Shown here: positions 8,284-16,901 of the stretch, in pieces
Position numbering within the stretch: position 1 is the first letter of the stretch
How the letters are laid out: every line of letters begins with the position of its first letter
Assembly: GCF_000423785.1 (NCBI RefSeq)
Contig: NZ_AUIQ01000003.1
Coordinates: forward strand, 1-64,000
Reading direction: 5' to 3'
From: Tetragenococcus muriaticus DSM 15685
Lineage (GTDB): Bacteria; Bacillota; Bacilli; Lactobacillales; Enterococcaceae
Length of the DNA: 64,000 bases
Program-made: the position numbers and the translations under genes
The notes under the pieces: model-generated
Told to the model about the DNA's origin: nothing
The model's database searches: none
What the model saw: only the letters and a program-made list of their open reading frames with translations

Positions 8284-9672
8284 ATGGAAAAAATACGTTT
8301 ATTACATACCAATGATATACATTCACATCTAGAAAAGTGGCCTAAAATTCGCCGTTTTTTACAAGAAAGACAAAAAACCACGGGAAATGAATCGACTTTG
8401 ACAGTAGATTTAGGCGATTTTTGTGATCGTTGGCATCCTTTAACAGAAGCAACAGATGGGAAAGCAAACACCCAGTTAATGAAACAAGCTCACTATGACG
8501 CGACGACTATTGGTAATAATGAAGGTATTGGTAATTCTAAAAGTCAACTGAACCAGTTGTATAAAGAAGCTGACTTTCCTGTTATTTTAGCTAATCTTTT
8601 TGACAGAAGTACTTTACAATTGCCAGAATGGGCAAATGAGCATAAGATTATAACCACAAAAGAAGGGACAAAGATTGGTTTGGTTGGAGCTACTGCCCCT
8701 TTTCCGCTTTCTTATACCCCTAATGGATGGGATGCACGCAATTGGTCGGATATTCTACCCAATATCGTTCAATTTCTAAGAAAAAAAGTCGATATATTAG
8801 TTTTATTAAGTCATTTAGGTATTAATGAAGATCGACAAATTGCCAAAGAGCTTCCTGAATTTGATGTTATTATAGGGTCGCATACCCATCACTTATTTCC
8901 TAACGGAGAACAAGTAGGCAATACTTTGCTTGCTGCAGCAGGACGTTTTGGTGAATATGTAGGAGAAGTTACTCTTTTTTTGGATGATTATCATCAGTTA
9001 ACTAAAGCTCGTGCAGATACCTTTGCTACAGAAGAAATGCTTAGCTATCCTGAGGATGAAGCTGAAGTTTTTCATTATACTGATAAGGGGAAGAAGTTAT
9101 TGCAAGAAAAGAAAGTAGCTTGGTTGCCTTTTAATCTTGGAGTTGATCAACAAGAACATTGCTTAGTTGATGAAACATTAGCAGCAGTGAAAGAAAGAGG
9201 CGAAACAGAAGCAGCTATTTTAAATACAGGTCTTTTTTTAGATGATTTAAAAAAAGGCGTGGTAAACCAAGATGAATTACATATGATCCTACCTCATCCT
9301 ATGCATTTAATTCGCGTAACTTTAAAGGGATCAGATGTTACTCGTTTGATATTAGAAATGGAAAAAAACCGTCACTTTTTACGTAATTATCCCATTCGCG
9401 GGATGGGTTTTCGTGGGAAGATTTTTGGTCAAATTGTCTATTCAGGTATTCAATATGATGAAACGAATCATGTGGTCAGATGGTTAAATAAAGCAATTGA
9501 TCCACAAAAGTTCTATAGTTTTACTACAGTAGACCATTTTATGTTTATTCCTTTTTTTCCAACGATTGAAATTGCTGGACAAACAGAATTTCTTTTTCCT
9601 GAATTTATCCGTACAGTATTAGGCGATTATTTAGCAAAAAGGTATCCACTTTCAGTAGAAAACAAGATATAA
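8284..9672 (+). CDS. Metallophosphoesterase / 5'-nucleotidase family protein (YunD-like)
   Basis: A 462-residue two-domain protein. The N-terminal calcineurin-like phosphoesterase domain has TNDIHSH (residues 9-15), a metal aspartate in VDLGDF, NNE, and GSHTHH near residue 200. The C-terminal part resembles the 5'-nucleotidase substrate domain. There is no signal peptide, so it acts in the cytosol, unlike secreted UshA-type enzymes. It is followed by yutD- and yutF-like genes, a conserved group in Bacillales and Lactobacillales. The substrate cannot be read from the sequence. ATG at 8284 follows GAGGGAA. Confidence 0.85.
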   Translation: MEKIRLLHTNDIHSHLEKWPKIRRFLQERQKTTGNESTLTVDLGDFCDRWHPLTEATDGKANTQLMKQAHYDATTIGNNEGIGNSKSQLNQLYKEADFPVILANLFDRSTLQLPEWANEHKIITTKEGTKIGLVGATAPFPLSYTPNGWDARNWSDILPNIVQFLRKKVDILVLLSHLGINEDRQIAKELPEFDVIIGSHTHHLFPNGEQVGNTLLAAAGRFGEYVGEVTLFLDDYHQLTKARADTFATEEMLSYPEDEAEVFHYTDKGKKLLQEKKVAWLPFNLGVDQQEHCLVDETLAAVKERGETEAAILNTGLFLDDLKKGVVNQDELHMILPHPMHLIRVTLKGSDVTRLILEMEKNRHFLRNYPIRGMGFRGKIFGQIVYSGIQYDETNHVVRWLNKAIDPQKFYSFTTVDHFMFIPFFPTIEIAGQTEFLFPEFIRTVLGDYLAKRYPLSVENKI

Positions 9673-9693
9673 TATGTCATAGGCGGTGAGAAA

Positions 9694-10299
9694 ATGACTA
9701 AAGATAAAGAAAACATTACAGAAGAAGTCACAGCAGTCTTATCAGAAATAGTAGAAGACAGCGAAAAGGAAAAACCGCAAAAAGGTAAAGAAGTTTTCCC
9801 GATTAATGAAACAGAATTTATGCTTGATAATCGTCGTTATCAGTTAGTAGTTAATTATCGAGAAGGATTTGACGCTCAAAAACTAGGTGAAAGATATAGT
9901 GACGTTTTAGCTAAATATGATTATATTGTAGGCGACTGGGGCTTTGAACAATTGCGGTTGAAAGGTTTTTTTGCTAGTAAGAACCGTAAGTTTTCGCCAG
10001 ATCAAAAAATTAATATGCTAGAAGACTATTTATATGAGTACTGTAACTTCGGTTGTGCTTATTTTGTAATTGCATGTGTAGAACGTCCTAATGAAAAAAC
10101 AGGTCGTCGACGTAAAAAGCCTCATAATAAGAAAAATAAACAAACACAACAAGTAACAAGAAAAAAAGAAAAAACACAAAAGCAAGGAACAAATAAGCCA
10201 ACGATTAAACAAAGAGAAGTCAAAGAAACACGATCTAGCGATAAAAAGGTTACAAAAAAAGAGACCAAAGAATTTGTTATTCGGAAGAAAGAGGATTAA
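9694..10299 (+). CDS. YutD family protein
   Basis: The 201-residue protein has a YutD-like domain at about residues 30-135 (QLVVNYREGFDAQKLGERYS at its start, and a cysteine-containing CNFGCAYFVIACVER segment). A highly basic, low-complexity tail of Lys/Thr/Gln repeats follows (about 137-201). The tail could bind nucleic acid or simply be disordered. The family has no established function. ATG at 9694 follows GGCGGTGAG. Its neighbours match the conserved yunD-yutD-yutF order. Confidence 0.8.
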   Translation: MTKDKENITEEVTAVLSEIVEDSEKEKPQKGKEVFPINETEFMLDNRRYQLVVNYREGFDAQKLGERYSDVLAKYDYIVGDWGFEQLRLKGFFASKNRKFSPDQKINMLEDYLYEYCNFGCAYFVIACVERPNEKTGRRRKKPHNKKNKQTQQVTRKKEKTQKQGTNKPTIKQREVKETRSSDKKVTKKETKEFVIRKKED

Positions 10300-10304
10300 T
10301 ACGT

Positions 10305-11075
10305 ATGAAATATAGTGGGTATTTAATTGATATGGACGGGACTATCTACTTAGGTTCAGAATCAATACCAGCAGGTAAACGTTTTGTTGATAGATTACAA
10401 GAAAAAGAGATCCCTTTTCTTTTTGTTACGAATAATACTACAAAAAGCCCGGCATCAGTACAAAATCGATTAGCAAATGAGTTTGATATTCATGTAGAAA
10501 GTAAGCTTATCTATACAGCGAGTTTAGCTACGATTGATTATATGAAAGATGATGCCAAAGGAAAAAAGGTATATGTCATTGGCGAAGCAGGGCTTATTGA
10601 CTTGATCTTGGATGCTGGTTTTGTTTGGGAAGAAGAAAAGCCAGATTATGTAGTAGTAGGGCTCGATTCAGAAGTTACGTATGAGAAATTTACCATTGCT
10701 ACTTTAGCTATTCAAAAAGGAGCTACTTTTATTGGAACGAATTCAGATAAAAATTTACCTAATGAACGAGGCTTAGTTCCCGGAGCGGGAGCTCTTATTA
10801 GTTTGTTAGAAACAGCCACACAAACAGAACCCATTTATGTTGGCAAACCAGAAACCGTTATTATGGAAAAAGCTTTGGATCGTGTTGGCTTATCTAAAGA
10901 TGAAGTACTTATGGTAGGGGATAATTACGAAACAGACATTCGCTCAGGAATTAATAATGATATCGATACTTTATTAGTTCTTTCAGGCTTTACTCCCAAG
11001 AGTGCTGTGCCTTCATTGCCTGTGGCTCCGACTTATGTGATTGATAGTTTAGACGAGTGGGACTTTGATAAATGA
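10305..11075 (+). CDS. HAD-superfamily hydrolase, NagD/YutF type (TIGR01457)
   Basis: A 256-residue haloacid-dehalogenase phosphatase. Motif I is DMDGT near residue 9, with motif II TNNTT near 44, a conserved lysine in GKPE and the acidic motif GDNYETD near 205. A C2-type cap fits NagD/PNPase-like enzymes that remove phosphate from nucleotides or sugar phosphates. The physiological substrate is not known. The stop overlaps the next start (ATGA at 11072-11075), so the downstream membrane gene is translationally coupled. Confidence 0.87.
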   Translation: MKYSGYLIDMDGTIYLGSESIPAGKRFVDRLQEKEIPFLFVTNNTTKSPASVQNRLANEFDIHVESKLIYTASLATIDYMKDDAKGKKVYVIGEAGLIDLILDAGFVWEEEKPDYVVVGLDSEVTYEKFTIATLAIQKGATFIGTNSDKNLPNERGLVPGAGALISLLETATQTEPIYVGKPETVIMEKALDRVGLSKDEVLMVGDNYETDIRSGINNDIDTLLVLSGFTPKSAVPSLPVAPTYVIDSLDEWDFDK

Positions 11076-11710
11076 AAAAATCTCAGGTCTGGTTTGAACG
11101 TTTAGGTATTTGTTGTTTATTTTTGACATTTATTAGTTTAGCAATCGCTTTGACAATTAACGCTCGTTTCATTTATGTGATAGACATTGATTATTTAAAT
11201 ATTTTGGATTTCGTCCATTTAAGTAAAGAGAGGCTGCTAGAAAATTATGATCAGTTAATGGCTTTTTTAAAACGTCCTTGGATCACAGAGCTAAACTTAC
11301 CTGATTTTCCTATGTCCTCTAATGGAAGAGCTCATTTTTATGATGTTAAAAAGTTATTTATGCTTGATTACGCCGTACTGTTAGTAACGCTAGTTCCTAG
11401 TGTTATGTTTTTACATCACTTGAAAAAAAGTATACGCTTCTGGCGTTTGGTTCGGCCGTTTAAATGGGGGATGGCTGCACCTGTTGTTTTATTAGCTTTA
11501 ATGGCGGTAGGCTTTGATCAGTTTTTTATTACTTTTCATGAAGTCTTTTTCACTAATGAGGATTGGCTTTTTGACCCAGCAACAGATCCCATTATTAATG
11601 TATTGCCAGAGCAATATTTTATGCATTGTTTCTTGTTCTTTTTTGTTTTGATTGAACTATTTTTTTGGATAATGATTCTTATAGGAAAAAAAGAAAGCAA
11701 AAACCATTAA
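11072..11710 (+). CDS. Integral membrane protein, TIGR01906 family
   Basis: A 212-residue membrane protein with about four hydrophobic segments (residues 12-32, 102-117, 128-148, 185-208) and an extracellular loop between the first two. It matches the layout of the Lactobacillales TIGR01906 family, which normally follows the YutF-type phosphatase gene. It overlaps that gene by 4 bases. The function is unknown. The terminator hairpin begins inside its last codons. Confidence 0.78.
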   Translation: MKKSQVWFERLGICCLFLTFISLAIALTINARFIYVIDIDYLNILDFVHLSKERLLENYDQLMAFLKRPWITELNLPDFPMSSNGRAHFYDVKKLFMLDYAVLLVTLVPSVMFLHHLKKSIRFWRLVRPFKWGMAAPVVLLALMAVGFDQFFITFHEVFFTNEDWLFDPATDPIINVLPEQYFMHCFLFFFVLIELFFWIMILIGKKESKNH

Positions 11711-11729
11711 TGTTGGTCTTTGCTTTTTT
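11697..11729 (+). terminator. Intrinsic terminator after the yunD-yutD-yutF group
   Basis: GCAAAAACC (11697-11705) pairs with GGTCTTTGC (11715-11723) with one mismatch, followed by six T. The 5' arm overlaps the end of the membrane-protein gene. Confidence 0.8.
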
Positions 11730-11803
11730 CTTTTTTTAATGTGATAATTTATTTGTTTGCGATTTCTAATCAGAAAAAAGAAAGATGGAAGAAGGTAGAC
11801 TTT

Positions 11804-12820
11804 ATGCGATATTATGTAATGCCAAGTAACGATATTCGAGATAATTTAGCAACAGAAGAATACTTAATGGATACAGCGGACGTCTCTGAACCACTATTAT
11901 TATTATACATTCAAAAACCTTGTATTATTATTGGACGAAATCAAAATGCTTATGAAGAAATTGATCTGAATTATTTACGTGAAAATCAAATTGTACTAAC
12001 ACGTCGAGTATCAGGTGGTGGCGCCGTTTATGATGATTTGGGTAACATAAGCTTTAGTTTTGTGACGAAAAAAGGAGATACTACCTTTGGAGATTATCGT
12101 GGTGTAACTACACCAATTTTAAAGGCTCTGCGTAGTATGGGTGCTGAACAAGCCTCTGCTGGTGGACGAAATGATTTATATTTAGGGGATAAGAAGTTTT
12201 CTGGAAATGCGATGTATACGAAAAAAGGACGAACTTATTCTCATGGGACATTGATGTACGATGTTGATTTGAGCGTTTTGGGAAAAGTATTAACAGTATC
12301 TAAAGAAAAAATTGCTTCAAAAGCAACACCTTCTGTTCCTAAAAATGTAGCAAATGTTAAACCTTATTTAGCGCCTGAGTTTCAAAAATCTAGCATTGAA
12401 GAGTTTCGGGATGAACTACTTTGTCATGTCTATCAAGTAGATTCCTTACAAGAAATTGCAGATAAAAAATTAGAACTAACTAATGAGGATCGCCAAGGGA
12501 TTCAAGAATTAGTGGATAAACGCTATGCTAATGACGATTGGGTTTATGGAGAAGCTCCAAACTTTGAGTTTAACCAACGTACACGTGTATCTGATGTAGG
12601 GATTGTTGATGTGCATTTATCTACTGAAAAAGGGAAAATTTCTGCTATACAATTTTTCGGAGATTTCTTTGGCGTAAAAGATATTACAGAGCTAGAAAGC
12701 TTATTGGTAGGTACTACGTATAAGTATGAAACGATTAAAGAAACATTAGATAAGGTCGATGTTTCAGAATATATTTTTAATTTCACTAACCAGGCTTTAT
12801 TAGATTTGTTAATGGAATAG
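11804..12820 (+). CDS. lplA: Lipoate--protein ligase
   Basis: Activates free lipoate with ATP and attaches it to lipoyl domains of 2-oxoacid dehydrogenases or GcvH. The 338-residue length fits LplA. The biotin/lipoate ligase core shows RRVSGGGAVYDD near residue 70 and a KFSGNA motif (catalytic lysine) near 135. A C-terminal accessory domain follows. ATG at 11804 lies after GAAGGTAG; an open frame extends upstream but has no ribosome site and would run through the preceding terminator. Confidence 0.92.
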   Translation: MRYYVMPSNDIRDNLATEEYLMDTADVSEPLLLLYIQKPCIIIGRNQNAYEEIDLNYLRENQIVLTRRVSGGGAVYDDLGNISFSFVTKKGDTTFGDYRGVTTPILKALRSMGAEQASAGGRNDLYLGDKKFSGNAMYTKKGRTYSHGTLMYDVDLSVLGKVLTVSKEKIASKATPSVPKNVANVKPYLAPEFQKSSIEEFRDELLCHVYQVDSLQEIADKKLELTNEDRQGIQELVDKRYANDDWVYGEAPNFEFNQRTRVSDVGIVDVHLSTEKGKISAIQFFGDFFGVKDITELESLLVGTTYKYETIKETLDKVDVSEYIFNFTNQALLDLLME

Positions 12821-12910
12821 TTGAAAGATTTAAGTTTTCTACTTATATATAAAAATATATTTTATAGTTAAGATTCATTCTTCTTTCATATTTTTCGATA
12901 AGAACTATGT

Positions 12911-12916
12911 TATAAT
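12911..12916 (+). promoter_or_regulatory. Candidate -10 element for the phosphoglycerol transferase gene
   Basis: A perfect TATAAT lies 19 bases before the TTG start. No convincing -35 is visible at the right distance. Confidence 0.35.
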
Positions 12917-12934
12917 GACCCAAATATGAGGTAG

Positions 12935-14779
12935 TTGGAAAAGGGGATTATACTCGTGCTTTTCATATTTATTCTACTTGTACTGTTTGTTTATCAACAG
13001 ACGCCTAAAAAAAGTTTAGGACGTTGGTTAACGCTTGGTTATACAAGTTTTTTATATTTGGGTACAACGATATTTTTATATAATCAACAAAAAATAGATC
13101 TTTCAGATTGGCGCTCTTATTTTTTGTTACAGTTTAATGAAGAAAATAGTGGAAGGATCAGCCTTTTAGCTGGACTTGTTACATTTGCTCTGGTTTTTCT
13201 TTTTTGGAAACTATTTTCTAAAGGATATGTGAAAAAAAATTATCAATATTCTAGAAAGAATTGGATAATTTATAGTGTAGCTGTGTTGTTAATTTTTTCA
13301 GGGTTCCTCGCCTATTCTAGTAGTCGTTATGCAATGAAAGGAATAGATAATACCAGCTTTGATCAGATTTTATTTACTATGACTCAACCGATTCGAGGAA
13401 GTGATTCGGGTCAGATTATTAATTATATTATCGATCCTTTACTTGAGGCACTTTTGATTACAGTACCTCTTGTAACGTTACTTTACTTTGCAACTACATG
13501 TTCCTTTAAATTCGGCTCGCGATATTTACAAAGGTCTCCTCATTTTAGTACAAAAAAGGTTGTTTTTGTTGGACTAATTGGTTTGGTTTTTGGGATTTTT
13601 TTAAGTGGTAAAGAAATGGGTTACGCTGATATCAAAGCGTTTTATTTTGAACATACGAATCTTTATGATAAATACTATGTGGATCCGCAGGAAGTTGACT
13701 TGGAATTTCCTGAAAAAAAGCAAAATTTAGTTTATATTTTTCTAGAATCGATGGAAAGTAGCTATTTTTCTAAAGAATTAGGTGGAATTCAAGAGCATAA
13801 TTTACTGCCTAATTTTGCGGATTTAGCTCAAAATGAAGGCATAAATTTTTCTAATTCGAATAAATTAGGTGGGATGCTACAAATCCCAGGAGCTAATCAA
13901 ACAGCTAGTTCCATGGTTGCTCAAACTTCTGGCTTGCCATTGCGTCCTTCAACGAGTTTGAATAGTTCAGAAAGCTCTGAAGAAAACAGTGCTGAATATT
14001 TTCCGGGTGCTTACTCTTTAGGTGAAATTTTAGATGAAGAAGGTTATAATCAAGCACTTTTAATGGGATCAGAAGCCGAATTTGCAGGCAGAGATAAATA
14101 TTTTTCGCAACATGGTGATTACGATATCCGGGATTACCATTGGGCAGTAGAAACGGGCCGTATCCCAGAAGATTATTATGTCTGGTGGGGATATGAAGAT
14201 CGTAAGTTGGTAGATTATGCAAAAGAAACGTTAAATGAGCTTTCGCAAGAAGAAGAGCCCTTTAATTTAACAATGTTAACCGTAGACACACACTTTGAAG
14301 ACGGTTATGCTACAGAAGATACCCCTGATTTGTTTGGGGATCAATATAGTAACGTGATTCATGATTCAGATAAGCAGATTTCTCAGTTGTTAGAATGGAT
14401 GAAAGAGCAACCTTTTTATGAAGATACTACTGTGGTTTTAGTAGGGGATCATTTAACTATGGATAGCGATTTTTTTGATTCTGTGGATCCAAATTATCAA
14501 CGTTCGGTGTTTAATTTATTCTTAAATACAGATAAACAAAATGTTCGTAATAGAAATCGCCAATTTAGTGCAGTGGATATGTTTCCTACGACATTATCAG
14601 CTTTAGGAGTAGAGGTGCCAGAAGATCGGATGGGACTTGGCGTCAATCTCTTTTCTTCGCAGCCTACATTAACTGAGCAGTTAGGTTATGATCGGTTTCA
14701 AAATGAGTTGATGAAAAAGTCAGATTTTTATAATGAAAAATTAATGCAAACAAAAGAAGAAGATGAACAACGTGAATAA
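12935..14779 (+). CDS. Sulfatase-fold phosphoglycerol transferase, MdoB/LtaS superfamily
   Basis: A 614-residue membrane enzyme with about six hydrophobic helices in the first 235 residues and a large extracellular alkaline-phosphatase-fold domain (about 255-590). The catalytic region reads NQTASSMVAQTSGLPL after LESMESSYF. This resembles the E. coli OpgB/MdoB pattern (threonine in T-x-A-x-M-V-A) more than the GKTSDAE pattern of LtaS. Metal-site residues appear in VDTHFEDGY and GDHLTMD. It probably moves sn-glycerol-1-phosphate onto a cell-envelope glycolipid or polymer; the true acceptor is unknown. Start choice is uncertain: TTG 12935 has a close AGGT, while GTG 12956 sits well after AAGGGGA. 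Confidence 0.8.
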   Translation: MEKGIILVLFIFILLVLFVYQQTPKKSLGRWLTLGYTSFLYLGTTIFLYNQQKIDLSDWRSYFLLQFNEENSGRISLLAGLVTFALVFLFWKLFSKGYVKKNYQYSRKNWIIYSVAVLLIFSGFLAYSSSRYAMKGIDNTSFDQILFTMTQPIRGSDSGQIINYIIDPLLEALLITVPLVTLLYFATTCSFKFGSRYLQRSPHFSTKKVVFVGLIGLVFGIFLSGKEMGYADIKAFYFEHTNLYDKYYVDPQEVDLEFPEKKQNLVYIFLESMESSYFSKELGGIQEHNLLPNFADLAQNEGINFSNSNKLGGMLQIPGANQTASSMVAQTSGLPLRPSTSLNSSESSEENSAEYFPGAYSLGEILDEEGYNQALLMGSEAEFAGRDKYFSQHGDYDIRDYHWAVETGRIPEDYYVWWGYEDRKLVDYAKETLNELSQEEEPFNLTMLTVDTHFEDGYATEDTPDLFGDQYSNVIHDSDKQISQLLEWMKEQPFYEDTTVVLVGDHLTMDSDFFDSVDPNYQRSVFNLFLNTDKQNVRNRNRQFSAVDMFPTTLSALGVEVPEDRMGLGVNLFSSQPTLTEQLGYDRFQNELMKKSDFYNEKLMQTKEEDEQRE

Positions 14780-14862
14780 GCGATGCATTTCAACTAGCTT
14801 ATTGTTTGTCTTTTGTGTTAGTATAGTAAAGGATAATTCTTACGAGTAAAGGAGAATGAACA

Positions 14863-15429
14863 ATGATTGCAGCAAGTGATCTAAAAGCTGGGATGACATT
14901 TGTCCAAAAAGATGGTTCTTTAATTAAAGTGCTAGAGGCTAGTCATCATAAACCAGGTAAAGGCAATACAGTGATGCGCATGAAATTAAGAGATGTGCGC
15001 TCAGGTACAACATATGATACCACTTTTCGTCCCGAAGATAAGTTTGATCAAGCAATAATTGAGACAAGAACGGTGCAATTTTTATACGCAATGGATCAAA
15101 TGGCTTATTTTATGGACATGGATTCTTATGAACAATATGAAATTCCTACCGAAAATATTGAAGATGAAATGAAATTCTTGGTAGAAAATATGGAAGTAAA
15201 AATTCAATTTTATGGTAGCGAAGTCATTGGTGTTCAATTGCCTACGACAGTTGTGTTGCATGTCACTGAAACTCAACCTTCAATCAAAGGCGCTACCGTA
15301 ACCGGATCAGGGAAGCCTGCTACATTAGAAACGGGTCTAGTTGTGAATGTGCCAGATTTTGTTGAAGAAGGCGAAAAATTAGAAATTAATACGCAAGAAG
15401 GGGCTTACGTAAAACGTGCTGGTAAATAA
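14863..15429 (+). CDS. efp: Elongation factor P
   Basis: Binds the ribosome between P and E sites and relieves stalling at polyproline stretches. The 188-residue protein has the three-domain EF-P layout. The modifiable lysine is K33 in HHKPGKGN, the equivalent of K34 in E. coli. The second and third OB-fold domains end in the conserved C-terminal [15 protein letters not shown] at 14863 follows AAAGGAG. The gene is monocistronic, with a strong terminator downstream. Confidence 0.97.
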   Translation: MIAASDLKAGMTFVQKDGSLIKVLEASHHKPGKGNTVMRMKLRDVRSGTTYDTTFRPEDKFDQAIIETRTVQFLYAMDQMAYFMDMDSYEQYEIPTENIEDEMKFLVENMEVKIQFYGSEVIGVQLPTTVVLHVTETQPSIKGATVTGSGKPATLETGLVVNVPDFVEEGEKLEINTQEGAYVKRAGK

Positions 15430-15488
15430 GCTGAAGTTGTAAAATAAGCTCAAATATTATTATAGAGAAGTCAAAAGATAAAGCGATG

Positions 15489-15525
15489 AGTTTCTGTGTG
15501 CTTACGGGCATGCAGAAACTTTTTT
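15489..15525 (+). terminator. Intrinsic terminator of efp
   Basis: A 14-pair stem (15489-15502 with 15507-15520, including G-U pairs) closes on TACG and is followed by a six-T run. Confidence 0.85.
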
Positions 15526-15658
15526 GTAAAAAGTCTACTTTTGGTCGAGAAAAGCTCGAATAAAAGATTTTTGATCTCTTTCCTACAAAATTGAACAGAT
15601 TTTATCGGATGATGAATTGGTTATCTTGCTATCCTTTAAAAGAAAGGAGGCTGTTCGG

Positions 15659-16462
15659 ATGGATTTGCTTGAAAATATGAACGCGGCCATAGACTATGTT
15701 GAGAATCATTTGGAGGAAGAAATCGAATATCAGGAAATTGCCAAAATCGCTTGTTTTTCCGAGCATCATTTTAAGCGAATGTTTTCGTTTATAGCTGGTA
15801 TATCTTTGGCAGAATATATTCGTAGAAGACGGTTGACTTTAGCTGGTTTTGATTTAAAAGAAACGAATATGCGAGTGATTGATGTAGCTATTAAGTACGG
15901 TTACCATTCCCCCGATTCTTTTTCCAGGGCTTTTCAAGTATTACATGAAGTAACTCCAAGTTTAGCTAAAAATTCTAACGTTTCATTAAAAGCTTTTCCG
16001 CGGATGTCCTTTCAGATTACAATTAAAGGAGATGTAGAGATGAACTACAGATTTGTTGAGAATGAAGCTTTTACTATTGTAGGAAAAAAAGAAACGGTGA
16101 CCACTAATGAGGCAGGGTTTAACCCAAAGATGTGGGAACAACTTGAAAACATCGAAGAAAACTTGAAGTTGTATAGTAATGCTTCACTTCCAGAAATACT
16201 ACACGTTTCTTTTGCTAAAGAGAATGGGGATATCGATTACTATATTGCTACAACGACTATGGAATCGTATCCTGAAGGATTTGAACAGTTACAGATTTCT
16301 TCTCATACATGGGCAGTGTTTGAAGCAATAGGGGAAATGCCAGAAACGTTATTAAAGACATGGGAAAGGGTTTATACCGAATGGTTTCCTACATCGGGAT
16401 ACCTTTTTGCCCAAGCTCCAGAAATAATTAAGGGAATTAATGATACAAAAACAGAAATTTAG
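15659..16462 (+). CDS. AraC-family regulator with a GyrI-like effector-binding domain
   Basis: A 267-residue regulator. Two helix-turn-helix motifs of the AraC type occupy about residues 5-105 (YQEIAKIACFSEHHFKRMFS and VAIKYGYHSPDSFSRAFQ). Residues about 120-267 resemble the GyrI/BmrR-like small-molecule binding domain. Such proteins often respond to hydrophobic cations or antibiotics. ATG at 15659 follows AAAGGAGG; the longer open frame from 15617 lacks a ribosome site. No adjacent target gene on the same strand is evident, so its regulon is unknown. Confidence 0.85.
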   Translation: MDLLENMNAAIDYVENHLEEEIEYQEIAKIACFSEHHFKRMFSFIAGISLAEYIRRRRLTLAGFDLKETNMRVIDVAIKYGYHSPDSFSRAFQVLHEVTPSLAKNSNVSLKAFPRMSFQITIKGDVEMNYRFVENEAFTIVGKKETVTTNEAGFNPKMWEQLENIEENLKLYSNASLPEILHVSFAKENGDIDYYIATTTMESYPEGFEQLQISSHTWAVFEAIGEMPETLLKTWERVYTEWFPTSGYLFAQAPEIIKGINDTKTEI

Positions 16463-16474
16463 GTCCCTGTTAAG

Positions 16475-16515
16475 AAAAAGAAGTAATTTGTAGGAGGCTT
16501 TGTGACTTCTTTTTT
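16475..16515 (+). terminator. Intrinsic terminator of the AraC-family gene
   Basis: AAAAAGAAGT (16475-16484) pairs with ACTTCTTTTT (16505-16514) across a 20-base loop and ends in a T run. Confidence 0.65.
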
Positions 16516-16569
16516 GCTTATTAATCAATTGGAGCTCTTTGTATTAATAGACCTGCTCTTAGCAAAGGA

Positions 16570-16701
16570 TCACAAGCGGTTCTGAATTACTTTGCTGAGA
16601 GCTTTTTGTGAATAAATATTTAGTTTTATCTTGTTTATAAAATAGTTTTTGAAGTTCTCATAGCCATATTCTCGAGTATTTTGAATTGCTATTTCAAGGT
16701 A
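16570..16701 (-). mobile_element. Possible remnant of a transposase 3' end
   Basis: On the minus strand a short open frame of about 43 codons, without a start, ends with TGA at 16572-16570. It contains NTREYGYENFKNYFINKI, a pattern resembling the C-terminal region of ISL3-type transposases. No inverted repeats or second fragment are seen. The rest of this 440-base gap holds only terminators. The call is weak. Confidence 0.25.
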
Positions 16702-16832
16702 TTAGTTATCCTTACCTTTTTATTTGAATTCATGTCATTTATACTACAATGTAGCGGTCAGTCTCTGTCCTTCTAACATTCCGCTGTTAGATAATATCCA
16801 TGGGGACAAAGCAGTAATCAAGATAGAATTGT

Positions 16833-16882
16833 AAAAAAACTGCGTACAAGCTATCTTTTTCAAAAGTTAGCTTGTAACGCAG
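16833..16882 (-). terminator. Intrinsic terminator of the ABC exporter operon
   Basis: CTGCG-T-ACAAGCTA (16840-16853) pairs with TAGCTTGT-AA-CGCAG (16868-16882). On the minus strand the hairpin is followed by seven T (16839-16833), fitting termination after the permease gene. T-rich sequence on the other side makes it possibly bidirectional. Confidence 0.8.
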
Positions 16883-16901
16883 CTTTTTATTTTTAATCAC
16901 T

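Noticed and set aside
13905-14222. Antisense open frame of about 105 codons
   Set aside because: It lies wholly inside the phosphoglycerol transferase gene on the other strand, with no ribosome site and no recognisable protein.
16515-16832. Hidden gene in the gap between the AraC and ABC genes
   Set aside because: No frame with a start and ribosome site longer than about 40 codons; only the weak transposase-like fragment is left.
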